This document shows positions 14,554 to 23,605 of a stretch of DNA of 38,708 nt, in pieces. The notes below the pieces were generated by a model that was not told the DNA's origin, searched no databases, and saw nothing but the letters and a program-made list of their open reading frames with translations. This DNA is from Poseidonibacter ostreae (GTDB lineage: Bacteria > Campylobacterota > Campylobacteria > Campylobacterales > Arcobacteraceae). The DNA lies in assembly GCF_009208075.1 (NCBI RefSeq), contig NZ_WFKJ01000030.1:1-38708 (forward strand), in the 5' to 3' direction. Numbering within the stretch: the first letter of the stretch is position 1; the number at the start of each line of letters is the position of its first letter. Both the position numbers and the translations under genes were made by a program.

Positions 14554-16983
14554 CTAAGAATCAAGGAAGGAAATAATTTCTTTTATTTTATTTGTATTAG
14601 ATAAATCTTCTTCATTTATAAGTATAGTTTTTTCTTTAAAGATTTCTAATTTAGATAACTTTTCTTCATCAAATTTTGAAGAGTCAAGAAGTATATAATC
14701 AAAAGTAGATTCTTTTAAAATATCTAATAATTCAGTAAAACTACTTGTAGTAGTTAAATTAAATGATTTTTGTAATAAAACAGATAGTGAAATAAATTTT
14801 ATTGGGTTATTATTAAAAAGTACTATTTTTTTCTTATTGCTATTTAAAGAATTACTATTTTTACCTACTTCTTTTTGAATGATTTCTTCTTTATTAGATT
14901 TAATTCTTGCAGTGAAAGTTGAACCAATATTTACTTTACTTTCAACTTTAATATCTCCACCAAGTAATGTTGTAATCTCTTTTATAATAGATAAACCAAG
15001 TCCAGTTCCACCAAACTTTCTAGTTATACTTGAATCAACTTGTTTAAATCTATCAAAAACATCTTCTATTTTATCTTCTGGAATACCAACCCCTGTATCT
15101 TTTACTTCAAATTCAATAAACTCTTTATTTAATCTTACAGTAAGTTTTATTTCACCATGATCTGTGAATTTAAAGGCATTACTTAATAAGTTTTTTAATA
15201 CCTGTTTAACTTTATCTTCATCACTATGAATTAATCCAATCTCTTTACTACATTCATAAGAGAATCCTAAGTTTTTATTTTTCATTTGAAGTTCAAAGTT
15301 ATTATAAGTTTTTTCTAAAAGTTTATATAAGTTAAAGTCTGAATAATGTGCTTCAATTTCACCTGCTTCAAGTTTTGATACATCTAATATATCTTCAACA
15401 AGCTTTAGTAAATCTTTTCCTGAATTATTAATAATACCTAAACTTTTAATATCTTTTTCATCAAAATTACCTTTTTTATTTTTAAGCATAATCGAACTTA
15501 TAAGGTTTACAGAATTTAGTGGAGTTTTTAATTCATGGCTCATATTTGCTAAGAAATCATCTTTAGCTCTTGATGATTCTTCTGCAAGAAGTTTAGCTTC
15601 ATTTAGATTTTGTGTTTTCTTATTTAATTCACTCATCATATTTGAGAAGTTTGTATTTAACTGATAAATTTCTAAAATATCTGTATTTATAGTATTTATT
15701 TTACTGTCTGTTTCTTTTATTTTTGTTGTCTCTTCAGAAAGTTTTACAATTGGTTGAGTAATAACATCTGAGAAAATATTTATTCTTCTTAAAAGAAAAT
15801 AGAAAAATATAATATAAAATAGAAGAAGAAAAGCAATTGCAAAATAACCTATTTTATTAGAAAGTTCTTTTAAATGTACAATAGAATCAAAAATCTCATT
15901 TTTATCTATAAGAATTAAAAGCTCCCAGTCTGTCTCATGAACTTTTTGCTCTAATGCTAAATACTCATTTCCTTGAATAATCAAAGAGTCTGTAGACACC
16001 TTTTCTTGTATTAATTGTTTAAATTGGGAAGCAAAAGGAGTACTGTTTTTTAAAATATTAAACTCTTCAGGTTTTTCTATTGTTTTTAAAATAGCATCTG
16101 TATATAAGTGTTCTTTTAACTCTTTTAAGCCTAAAAGATTCTCTATATATTCAGACATTGCGATAATCATACCATCTTTATCAACCATAAATAAATTTGC
16201 ATTATATGGTAGTTTTCTATTTAAAATATTTTTAACAAAACTATCAATTGTAATATCAATTCCAGTAACACCTTCTAAAATGTCACCATTATAAATAGGA
16301 ACAATACAAGATAGCATCCATCCATTTCCAGCAGGATCTAAATATGCGCCTGTCCAAACAGGTTCTTTTTTAGGATTATGTTTTAAATCAGCTAAGTAAT
16401 AAAAATTATAATCAGCCATATTAATATGTCTTCCATATTGTTGTGCAACATCATCGATAAAAGGATAAAGTCTATTCATATTATCACTTGTATTAAAATA
16501 TGCAGCAACTATATTTTCATTTGTATCTACTATACTTTTAAGGGAGATATCCATAGCTTCAGTAAATTTAGCCTTAGCTAACTCTTTTTCACCAATTTTT
16601 GTTTCTGCAGAGTAATATAAAGAAGATCCAACTTTATTTGCTTTATAAAAAACTCCATTTTTTGCAACTTTAAAACTAGGTTCACCATTTGGAAGCCCAA
16701 AGTTTTTAGAATTTTTCATTATCTCTTGATGTTCATATTGAAGAACTTTCGCAAGTCTTGTAACTTCACTTAGTTTATCACTAATAAATTTTGATTCATT
16801 TTTTAAAACTTCTAAAGTATGCGATTGAGCATTATTTAATAATAAGTTTGTATTTTTTAAAGAAATATATGCATTAATAGAGAAATAAAGCACTAATAGT
16901 GCAATTTCTACAACTAAAATCGGAATTAATGAAAATTTGAAAAAATGTGATATTAATATTTTATGTAGTTTTTTATTTGGCAT
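14554..16983 (-). CDS. Sensor histidine kinase with periplasmic double-Cache domain and degenerate receiver
   Basis: An 809-residue membrane kinase. Transmembrane helices at about 19-38 and 379-398 bracket a large periplasmic region of dCache type (for example VWTGAYLDPAGNGWMLSCIV and GVTGIDITIDSFV). A HAMP-like linker and coiled coil lead to the HisKA domain with phospho-acceptor H483 (MSHELKTPLN), then an ATPase domain with N-box LLSNAFKF, DTGVGIP and GGTGLGLS. The last 92 residues (718-809) look like a shortened receiver, but the acidic pair is replaced by FNNN (723-726) while an aspartate (D767) remains in YILLDSS. Phosphorylation of this domain is therefore doubtful. No response regulator is adjacent. 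The ligand is unknown. Confidence 0.93.
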   Translation of the reverse strand: MPNKKLHKILISHFFKFSLIPILVVEIALLVLYFSINAYISLKNTNLLLNNAQSHTLEVLKNESKFISDKLSEVTRLAKVLQYEHQEIMKNSKNFGLPNGEPSFKVAKNGVFYKANKVGSSLYYSAETKIGEKELAKAKFTEAMDISLKSIVDTNENIVAAYFNTSDNMNRLYPFIDDVAQQYGRHINMADYNFYYLADLKHNPKKEPVWTGAYLDPAGNGWMLSCIVPIYNGDILEGVTGIDITIDSFVKNILNRKLPYNANLFMVDKDGMIIAMSEYIENLLGLKELKEHLYTDAILKTIEKPEEFNILKNSTPFASQFKQLIQEKVSTDSLIIQGNEYLALEQKVHETDWELLILIDKNEIFDSIVHLKELSNKIGYFAIAFLLLFYIIFFYFLLRRINIFSDVITQPIVKLSEETTKIKETDSKINTINTDILEIYQLNTNFSNMMSELNKKTQNLNEAKLLAEESSRAKDDFLANMSHELKTPLNSVNLISSIMLKNKKGNFDEKDIKSLGIINNSGKDLLKLVEDILDVSKLEAGEIEAHYSDFNLYKLLEKTYNNFELQMKNKNLGFSYECSKEIGLIHSDEDKVKQVLKNLLSNAFKFTDHGEIKLTVRLNKEFIEFEVKDTGVGIPEDKIEDVFDRFKQVDSSITRKFGGTGLGLSIIKEITTLLGGDIKVESKVNIGSTFTARIKSNKEEIIQKEVGKNSNSLNSNKKKIVLFNNNPIKFISLSVLLQKSFNLTTTSSFTELLDILKESTFDYILLDSSKFDEEKLSKLEIFKEKTILINEEDLSNTNKIKEIISFLDS

Positions 16984-16989
16984 TAAGTG

Positions 16990-17015
16990 TCATGAGTATA
17001 TAAATTTACTCATGA
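16990..17015. promoter_or_regulatory. Palindrome directly upstream of the sensor kinase gene
   Basis: TCATGAGTA (16990-16998) and TACTCATGA (17007-17015) are perfect inverted repeats around eight AT bases, ending seven bases from the kinase ATG and 27 bases after the MFS stop. No T-run follows on either strand, so an operator or a translation-controlling hairpin is more likely than a terminator. No Shine-Dalgarno sequence is visible for the kinase gene. Confidence 0.5.
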
Positions 17016-17041
17016 TAGCACATAATAGTATTCTAAAAGTA

Positions 17042-18286
17042 TTATTTTAATTCACTTTGAGAGTACTCTTCATCTTGTCTTGGATCTAACTCTGGTAGTT
17101 CAGCTCCAGAAGTAATAGGAATGTTAACAAATACACTTAAATCTTTGTCTTTAACTCTTTCTTGTGTTAAAGCATAAATACTTAAAGCTAAGCATAAAAC
17201 AAAGAAACATACAAATAAGAAATTTGGACTAAAACTAAGACCAACACCTATGATTAAAGGTGAAAAAAAAGATCCTATTCCATAAGTAAAAAGTAAAGTT
17301 CTACTAATTTCAACAATATCTTTATTTTCATCAACAACATCATTTGCTCGTGCAACTGCTAAAGGATATAAAGTAAATACAGTTAAACCTAATGAAAACC
17401 CAAGAATAAGTAAATATAACTCTTCATTTGCATATACAACAAAAAGTAAAGAAGTAAAAGCACTAATAAAAGATACTATTGATATAAGTTTTCTTCTACC
17501 AAATTTATCAGAAAGCATTCCAACAGGCCATTGTGAAATCAAGCCACCTATAATTGAAATTAGCATAAATTTTGATACTAATTCAACAGAATCACTTTGC
17601 ATTAAAATATAAACAGGAAGCATTGAAAAGAAACCACCAATTAAAAAACCACTTATAAAACTTGTAACCGTAGCAAGAGGAACAATTGAAAAAATCTTTG
17701 GAAAACTAAACTTATCAAAAGGTGTTAAAACAGGCTCTTTTATCTTTGTTAGAGATATAAAAATAACAGAAAATAATACAAGTGCAGAACCAATAGTAAA
17801 AATAAACTGTTTAAAATGTTCGTCAATATTTAAAAAAAGTTGTCCAATAGCAGTTGCTAAATAAAAAACTATCGTATAAATAGCTAAGATTTTTCCTCTA
17901 CTTTCTTCTGAACCTTTTTCATTTAGCCAACTTTCTAATATAATTAAAAGAGCATAAAAAGAGAATCCAGATATTAGTCTTAAAACTGCCCATAAAATTT
18001 CATTGAAAAAAACTGCATGTAATAAAAAGGTAATTACCATTAAAGCTGCAAATGCTGCAAAACTTCGAATATGTCCAACACTAGAGATAATCTTTTGACT
18101 AAATATAGAAGATAATACAGCACCTAAAAAGAAACAAGCATTAATAATACCAATAATAGAGTTACTAACTTCTAATTCTTTTAGATAAATACCAATAAAT
18201 GTTAAAATCATTCCATAGCCAATAGCTAAAAATCCTATTGCAAAGAATAAAGAAGATATTGGGAAGATGATTTTTTTTACACTCAT
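17042..18286 (-). CDS. MFS transporter, YcaD-like
   Basis: A 414-residue major facilitator protein with 12 predicted helices. The first half has GFLAIGYGMILTFIGIYLKE and ISGFSFYALLIILESWLNE with RGKILAIYTIVFYLATAIGQ, which closely resembles the E. coli YcaD group of uncharacterised permeases. The conserved loop between helices 8 and 9 reads MLSDKFGRRKLI, the usual D-x-x-GRR/K motif. The soluble C-terminal tail is acidic. The start follows AAGG by about six bases. It is transcribed ahead of the large sensor kinase gene on the same strand, 58 bases apart, with a palindrome between them. The substrate is unknown. Confidence 0.92.
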   Translation of the reverse strand: MSVKKIIFPISSLFFAIGFLAIGYGMILTFIGIYLKELEVSNSIIGIINACFFLGAVLSSIFSQKIISSVGHIRSFAAFAALMVITFLLHAVFFNEILWAVLRLISGFSFYALLIILESWLNEKGSEESRGKILAIYTIVFYLATAIGQLFLNIDEHFKQFIFTIGSALVLFSVIFISLTKIKEPVLTPFDKFSFPKIFSIVPLATVTSFISGFLIGGFFSMLPVYILMQSDSVELVSKFMLISIIGGLISQWPVGMLSDKFGRRKLISIVSFISAFTSLLFVVYANEELYLLILGFSLGLTVFTLYPLAVARANDVVDENKDIVEISRTLLFTYGIGSFFSPLIIGVGLSFSPNFLFVCFFVLCLALSIYALTQERVKDKDLSVFVNIPITSGAELPELDPRQDEEYSQSELK

Positions 18287-18347
18287 TTTTAGCCTTTTTT
18301 AATATTAATTTTTAATAAGACCTATCCTAACAAAAATAGCTTATATT

Positions 18348-19331
18348 TTAATAATATTCTTTAAAATATTCAATTATTCTTCTTTCTAACATATATTTAG
18401 GATTAAAAATACTTCCTTCAATAAAGCCTAAATGTCCTCCATTTTCATAAAGTTCAAAAGTACAATTATTTGATAGTTCTTCTTTTAAAGGAAGAATATC
18501 TTTATTCATAAAAGGATCGTCAAGAGCATAAATTAGCAAAGTATTAATTCTAATATTTTTTAAAAACTGTTTTGATGAATTAAGCTTGTAATAATTCTCT
18601 GCACTTTCAAAATCATTTATTTTAGAAGTATACAAATCATCAAACTCTTTAATTGTAGATATTTTTTCAACTCTTTTTTTAGTTAAATTTAGTAGTTTTT
18701 TATAGTCATGTCTTTCATATTTTTTTATTAGTGTCTTTTTTAAAAGTTGCAATAAGTGTTTTTCATAGAGTTTTGCAAAACCTGAATTAAGAACTTTTGC
18801 ACAAATACTTAAATCAAGGGGTGCACTCACACATACAGATTTTTCAATAAAGTTATCTATGAAATCTTTACCTAAAAGTTTAAGTAACATATTTGCACCA
18901 ATAGAATAACCTATTGTAAAAAATTTTGCATTTTCATATTTTTTATTTAAATACTTTAAATACTCAATAGCATCACTAGTATCTCCACTATGATAAGTTT
19001 TGGCTTTTCTATTTACTTTTGGTCCACAGGACCTAAAATGCATAAGAACAACAGCTTGGTTTTTATCTTTTAAAGCTTTCATAATACCTTGAATATAAGG
19101 AGAAAGAAAAGAGCCTTCAAGACCATGGAAAATTACAAAGATATTTTTATTAGCTTTATTTTTATTTAACCAATAACATTCTACAAAATCTTTATCTTTT
19201 AATGTAAACTCTTCAATCTCATAATCTAAGTTCATATCTTTTCTAAAAAAAGAAGAATAAACAGTTTGTAGATGTCTATTTTTTAAGCCGTATGCAGGAG
19301 TAAAACCTATAGTAGTTTTTATATTGTTCAT
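18348..19331 (-). CDS. Alpha/beta hydrolase of the YheT family
   Basis: A 327-residue hydrolase. Typical YheT (COG0429) segments are TPAYGLKNRHLQTVYSSFFR at the N-terminus, FHGLEGSFLSPYIQ (oxyanion region), MHFRSCGPKVNRKAKTYHSG, the nucleophile elbow GYSIGAN, an acid in ALDDPFM and the catalytic histidine in NGGHLGF. The complete Ser-Asp-His triad is therefore present. No signal peptide is seen. Substrates are probably short esters, but none is established for the bacterial group. It follows the nifSU terminator and precedes the MFS gene by 61 bases on the same strand. Confidence 0.92.
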   Translation of the reverse strand: MNNIKTTIGFTPAYGLKNRHLQTVYSSFFRKDMNLDYEIEEFTLKDKDFVECYWLNKNKANKNIFVIFHGLEGSFLSPYIQGIMKALKDKNQAVVLMHFRSCGPKVNRKAKTYHSGDTSDAIEYLKYLNKKYENAKFFTIGYSIGANMLLKLLGKDFIDNFIEKSVCVSAPLDLSICAKVLNSGFAKLYEKHLLQLLKKTLIKKYERHDYKKLLNLTKKRVEKISTIKEFDDLYTSKINDFESAENYYKLNSSKQFLKNIRINTLLIYALDDPFMNKDILPLKEELSNNCTFELYENGGHLGFIEGSIFNPKYMLERRIIEYFKEYY

Positions 19332-19366
19332 ATAACAATGTAGTAAACAATTACTTATAAGGAAAT

Positions 19367-19399
19367 AAAAAAAGGCCGATTCTGAAGAATGAGCCTTTT
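19367..19399 (-). terminator. Rho-independent terminator of the nifSU operon
   Basis: On the minus strand AAAAGGC (19399-19393) pairs with GCCTTTT (19376-19370), with an inner ATTCT/AGAAT stem, and the T-run continues to 19367. It lies 27 bases after the nifU stop. Confidence 0.85.
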
Positions 19400-19425
19400 A
19401 AATTTTTATAATATATATTTATTTA

Positions 19426-20406
19426 TTAAATTGGTAAAACTCTTAAGTTCTCATCAATTTTTTGTTGTAATACAGATTCGATTGCATATAAAGTTCCAGT
19501 AGACCCAGACGAACATCCTGAACATGAACCTAAGTATCTAATATATAAATCATAATGAGGAATATTTTCTTTAATATCAATAATTTCCATGTTTCCACCA
19601 TCCATTACTAACATAGGTCTAATATCTTCATCTAATACTGAATCAATAGCTTTAATTCTTTGAACTAAAGTCATTTTATCAAATGTTAATTCACCAGATT
19701 CACTAGCATCTGCTGCATTTTTCATTTTAGCTTCTTCCATTTCAGCTCTAGTATCAGCTAAAATATCAACTAAATAGTAGTCCATTTCTTCGTGACCACC
19801 TGGTTTAATACATGATTTACAAAAAGCACCAGCTTTAGTATAATCAGTAATCTCTTCTACTGTTTTTAAGTCATTAATTTTGATAACTTCTTGAATTGTT
19901 CCTAAGCTTACTCTTGCACATTCACAAACAATAATTTCTGTTTCAAAAGATTCCATATCAACACCTTTATACTCAGATGCTGCTTTTTTAATAACATCAT
20001 AAGCCATAACAGAACAGTGCATTTTTTGAGGTGGAACAGCTGGAGTATCTGGATTATCTCTTAATGCTTTTTCAACATCAATATTTGTAATTTTAACAGC
20101 TTCATCAACAGTTTTACCAACACATAATTCAGCCATAACATCAGAAGATGCAATTGCAGTACCACAACCAAAAGATTTGAATTTAGATTCAACAATCTCA
20201 TCAGTTTCTTCATTTACTGCCCAATATAATCTTACAGCATCACCACATGATTCAGCACCAAAGTCAGCAACAATTAATTTTGTTCCTAATTCTTTAGCTC
20301 GCTCTTCAGTAATTTCACCTTGATGTTGTGGGCTATTCATTCTATTTACAACTTGATTTGAATATTCATCCCAAATTGATCCACTAATTAAATCATTTTT
20401 TGCCAT
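19426..20406 (-). CDS. nifU: Fe-S cluster assembly scaffold NifU (three-domain)
   Basis: A 326-residue full-length NifU. The N-terminal IscU-like domain carries the scaffold cysteines C54 (SCGDA), C81 (FGCGTAIASS) and C131 (MHCSVM). The central ferredoxin-like domain holds four cysteines in CECARVS and CKSC, binding a permanent [2Fe-2S] centre. The C-terminal Nfu-like domain has MLVMDGGNMEI and the CxxC of GSCSGCSSG. It assembles clusters from sulfur delivered by NifS, encoded 30 bases upstream in the same operon. In Campylobacterota this NIF pair serves general Fe-S biogenesis rather than nitrogenase alone; no nif structural gene is in the window. Confidence 0.97.
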   Translation of the reverse strand: MAKNDLISGSIWDEYSNQVVNRMNSPQHQGEITEERAKELGTKLIVADFGAESCGDAVRLYWAVNEETDEIVESKFKSFGCGTAIASSDVMAELCVGKTVDEAVKITNIDVEKALRDNPDTPAVPPQKMHCSVMAYDVIKKAASEYKGVDMESFETEIIVCECARVSLGTIQEVIKINDLKTVEEITDYTKAGAFCKSCIKPGGHEEMDYYLVDILADTRAEMEEAKMKNAADASESGELTFDKMTLVQRIKAIDSVLDEDIRPMLVMDGGNMEIIDIKENIPHYDLYIRYLGSCSGCSSGSTGTLYAIESVLQQKIDENLRVLPI

Positions 20407-20436
20407 GTCATTTTCCTTTTTATTATTCTTTTATTT

Positions 20437-21639
<1,203 letters not shown>

Positions 21640-21710
21640 TTATATTCCTATTAGTTTAATTGTTTACTATTTTAATTTTTATATTTTTTAATCGAATTGT
21701 ATTTTAGTGC

Positions 21711-21735
21711 AAATAGGATAAAAATTGTCTTAATT
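21711..21735. promoter_or_regulatory. IscR-type dyad upstream of nifS
   Basis: AAATAGGAT-N7-GTCTTAATT, an imperfect 25-bp dyad sharing architecture and most bases with two sites upstream of sufB (23495-23519 and 23553-23577). On the minus strand possible -10 boxes (TAAAAT, TACAAT) follow within a few bases, so a bound protein would block nifS transcription. Divergence from the sufB sites suggests weaker binding. Confidence 0.65.
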
Positions 21736-21815
21736 AAAATAGTTTGATTCAAAATTCTTAAATTCATCACAAATTTTGGCAGTATTATAGTCAAATTCGT
21801 ATAAAAGCATAGACA

Positions 21816-21821
21816 TATAAT
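21816..21821 (+). promoter_or_regulatory. Candidate -10 box for the amino acid ABC transporter genes
   Basis: TATAAT lies 54 bases before the binding-protein ATG, which has a good ribosome-binding site (AAAAAAGG). The rest of the 239-base divergent gap (21637-21875) is AT-rich and holds the nifS dyad but no other feature I can support. Confidence 0.45.
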
Positions 21822-21875
21822 AAAGTGATGTTAAGTTTACTATGGAATAATATAAAAAAATAAAAAAGGTTTATA

Positions 21876-22670
21876 ATGAAAAAAATATTACTAGCATTAA
21901 TGTTTACATTATTATCTCTTACATTAGTTGCATCTGAAACTAAGAATGAGAAAAAAGTACTAACAGTTGGTATGGAATTAGCATATCCTCCATTTGAAAT
22001 GTCTGATAAGAACGGTACTCCACAAGGTGTATCTGTGGATTTTGCAAAAGCACTTGGAAAATACTTAGGAAGAGAAGTAGTTATTGAAAATACTGCATGG
22101 AGTGGATTAATTCCATCTTTAAAAACAGGAAGAATTGATTTAATTATTTCATCTATGACTATAACTAAAGAGAGACAAAGATCTATTAATTTTTCAATTC
22201 CTTATGCACAATCTTCACTTGCAATCTTAGCAAATAAAAACTCAGGTATTCAAAACATTGATGACTTAGATAAAGCTGGAAAAAAAGTTGCAGTTAAAAA
22301 AGGTTCTACTGGACATGTTTATGTAAGTAAAAACTTTAAAAATGCAGAAGTTTTAGTATTTGATAAAGAGAATGCTTGTGTTCTTGAAGTAGTTCAAGGA
22401 AAAGTAGATGGTTTTTTATATGACCAATTAACTATTTATAAAAACCATGTTCAACATAAAGATACAACTGTTGCACTTTTAAAATCTTTCCAAAAAGATT
22501 TTGAACACTGGGGAGTTGCTATTAATAAAAAAGATGTTGAATTAAAGAAAAAAGTTGATGAGTTTATAAAAAAAGCTAAAGAAGATGGAACATTTGCGAA
22601 GTTTGCAAAAACACATTTAACTGAAGCTAAAGCTACATTTGATGAATTAAATATACCTTTTTTCTTTTAG
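21876..22670 (+). CDS. Amino acid ABC transporter periplasmic binding protein (SBP_bac_3)
   Basis: A 264-residue secreted binding protein. Residues 1-20 form a Sec signal peptide (MKKILLALMFTLLSL..., cleavage likely after VAS). The mature part has the family opening LTVGMELAYPPFEM, GVSVDFAKALG, the ligand-site strand TAWSGLIPSLKTGRIDLIIS, and SMTITKERQRSINFS. This is the polar amino acid type; the exact substrate cannot be read. Position between nifS and the suf operon makes cyst(e)ine, the sulfur source for Fe-S assembly, an attractive guess only. A permease gene follows in the same frame, directly after the TAG stop. No ATPase gene for the transporter is in the window. Confidence 0.93.
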   Translation: MKKILLALMFTLLSLTLVASETKNEKKVLTVGMELAYPPFEMSDKNGTPQGVSVDFAKALGKYLGREVVIENTAWSGLIPSLKTGRIDLIISSMTITKERQRSINFSIPYAQSSLAILANKNSGIQNIDDLDKAGKKVAVKKGSTGHVYVSKNFKNAEVLVFDKENACVLEVVQGKVDGFLYDQLTIYKNHVQHKDTTVALLKSFQKDFEHWGVAINKKDVELKKKVDEFIKKAKEDGTFAKFAKTHLTEAKATFDELNIPFFF

Positions 22671-22679
22671 GAAATAACT

Positions 22680-23471
22680 ATCTTTAAAATTAAAAACTTA
22701 TTTATAAATGAATTAACATATAAAAACAATAACTCCCTATCTTGGGGAGTTTATTTATTTAACTTTTTTTTCTTAAGCATACTAATAACTACTCCTGTTT
22801 ATTTTATGTTTGCAAATATCTCTTATGACTTTAATTGGGCACATGTCTATGAATATAAACAAAAGTTTATCAATGGCTTTTTCATGACAATTACTATTTC
22901 TTTTTTTGCACTTATCTTAAGTTTTATAATTGGTTTATTTTTTACATATGCACAAAACTCTAAACTTATAATTTTAAGATTTTTTGCAAGATTTTATATT
23001 GAAATTATAAGAGGAACTCCTTTACTTGTTCAAATTTTAATATTTTTCTATGTTTTTGCAAATAACTTAGGTTTTGAAAATAGATATATAGTTGGAACTT
23101 TCATACTTGCGATTTTTTCAGGTGCTTATGTTTCTGAAATTATAAGAGCAGCACTTCAATCAATTGATAAAGACCAATATGAAACAAGTATAAGCCTAGG
23201 AATGTCAAACTATCAAACATATAGATATATAATTTTTCCACAAGCATTTAAAAGAATGCTTCCATCATTAACTGGACAGTTTGCTTCGATTATTAAAGAT
23301 TCATCATTATTATCAATTATTGCAATTTCAGAATTTACTATGAATGCACAAGAAGTTGATGCAATTACATACTCTACACTAGAAAGTTATATACCTCTTG
23401 CTATTGGATATTTAGCTCTAACATACCCTATTTCTTACTATACTAATCGATTAGAAAAAGATATAAAATAG
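22680..23471 (+). CDS. Amino acid ABC transporter permease, apparent non-AUG start
   Basis: The HisM/GlnP-type core is unmistakable: FINGFFMTITISFFALILSF, EIIRGTPLLVQILIFFYVFA, FSGAYVSEIIRAALQSI, and the ABC-coupling EAA loop EVDAI preceded by GMSNYQTYRYIIFPQAF. The first ATG is at 22806 and has no Shine-Dalgarno sequence. However, the frame is open all the way back to the TAG of the binding protein (22668-22670), encoding an extra hydrophobic helix (SWGVYLFNFFFLSILITTP). AGGA at 22669-22672 lies seven bases before an ATC at 22680, where an ATG would give MFKIKNLF. I therefore mark 22680 as the likely original start, with ATC possibly used as a rare start or a mutated ATG. A start at 22806 gives 221 residues. 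Confidence 0.8.
   Translation: MFKIKNLFINELTYKNNNSLSWGVYLFNFFFLSILITTPVYFMFANISYDFNWAHVYEYKQKFINGFFMTITISFFALILSFIIGLFFTYAQNSKLIILRFFARFYIEIIRGTPLLVQILIFFYVFANNLGFENRYIVGTFILAIFSGAYVSEIIRAALQSIDKDQYETSISLGMSNYQTYRYIIFPQAFKRMLPSLTGQFASIIKDSSLLSIIAISEFTMNAQEVDAITYSTLESYIPLAIGYLALTYPISYYTNRLEKDIK
22731..22770 (+). terminator. Attenuator-like hairpin after the binding-protein gene
   Basis: AACTCCC (22731-22737) and GGGAGTT (22745-22751) form a GC-rich seven-base stem, followed by a T-rich stretch ending in eight T. It lies in the stretch between the binding-protein stop and the first permease ATG. It would lower permease relative to binding-protein expression, but it also lies inside the extended permease frame. 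Confidence 0.5.
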
Positions 23472-23492
23472 TCTTTTTTATACATCATTTTT

Positions 23493-23521
23493 TTAAATAG
23501 GACTTTATTTGTCCTATTTAA
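23493..23521. promoter_or_regulatory. Upstream IscR-type dyad of the suf operon, possibly also permease terminator
   Basis: A perfect inverted repeat with 11-base arms, TTAAATAGGAC-N7-GTCCTATTTAA. The core AAATAGGAC-N7-GTCCTATTT recurs 58 bases downstream (23553-23577) with nearly the same sequence, arguing for a protein-binding site. A T-rich stretch follows, so it may also terminate the permease transcript. Confidence 0.7.
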
Positions 23522-23541
23522 GTATTTTTTAATTTATTAAG

Positions 23542-23577
23542 TGATATATTTCAAATAGGACAATTATTGTCTTATTT
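23542..23577 (+). promoter_or_regulatory. suf promoter: extended -10 box overlapped by IscR-type dyad
   Basis: An extended -10 element TG-A-TATATT (23542-23550) is followed at once by AAATAGGAC-N7-GTCTTATTT (23553-23577), which would cover the start site expected near 23557. The GAC/GTC core positions and 25-bp length agree with the E. coli IscR type 1 consensus. Repression by a cluster-loaded IscR-like protein is inferred. Confidence 0.7.
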
Positions 23578-23605
23578 AAAAATTTGAATAATTATGGAGT
23601 CAATT

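Noticed and set aside
14879-15160. Open frame on the plus strand inside the sensor kinase gene
   Set aside because: It lies antisense to the conserved ATPase domain and has the low-complexity composition of a shadow frame. The same holds for other frames opposite cheV, the membrane protein at 5910-7178, sufB, sufT and the last kinase.
16990-17015. Leader peptide of seven codons within the palindrome on the minus strand
   Set aside because: It has no ribosome-binding site and no run of regulatory codons; a chance product of the palindrome containing CATG.
21776-21786. Sigma-54 -24 element (TTGGCA) upstream of the binding-protein gene
   Set aside because: There is no matching TTGC/TGC -12 element at the required spacing, and a TATAAT box lies closer to the gene.
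23493-23521. Reading this inverted repeat as only a Rho-independent terminator of the permease gene
   Set aside because: Its core recurs almost exactly at 23553-23577 and in weaker form before nifS with the same seven-base spacer, which terminators would not share. It may still terminate transcription as a second role.
23553-23577. Fur box
   Set aside because: The dyad lacks the GATAAT/ATTATC hexamers of Fur sites; its GAC/GTC core fits IscR type 1 much better.
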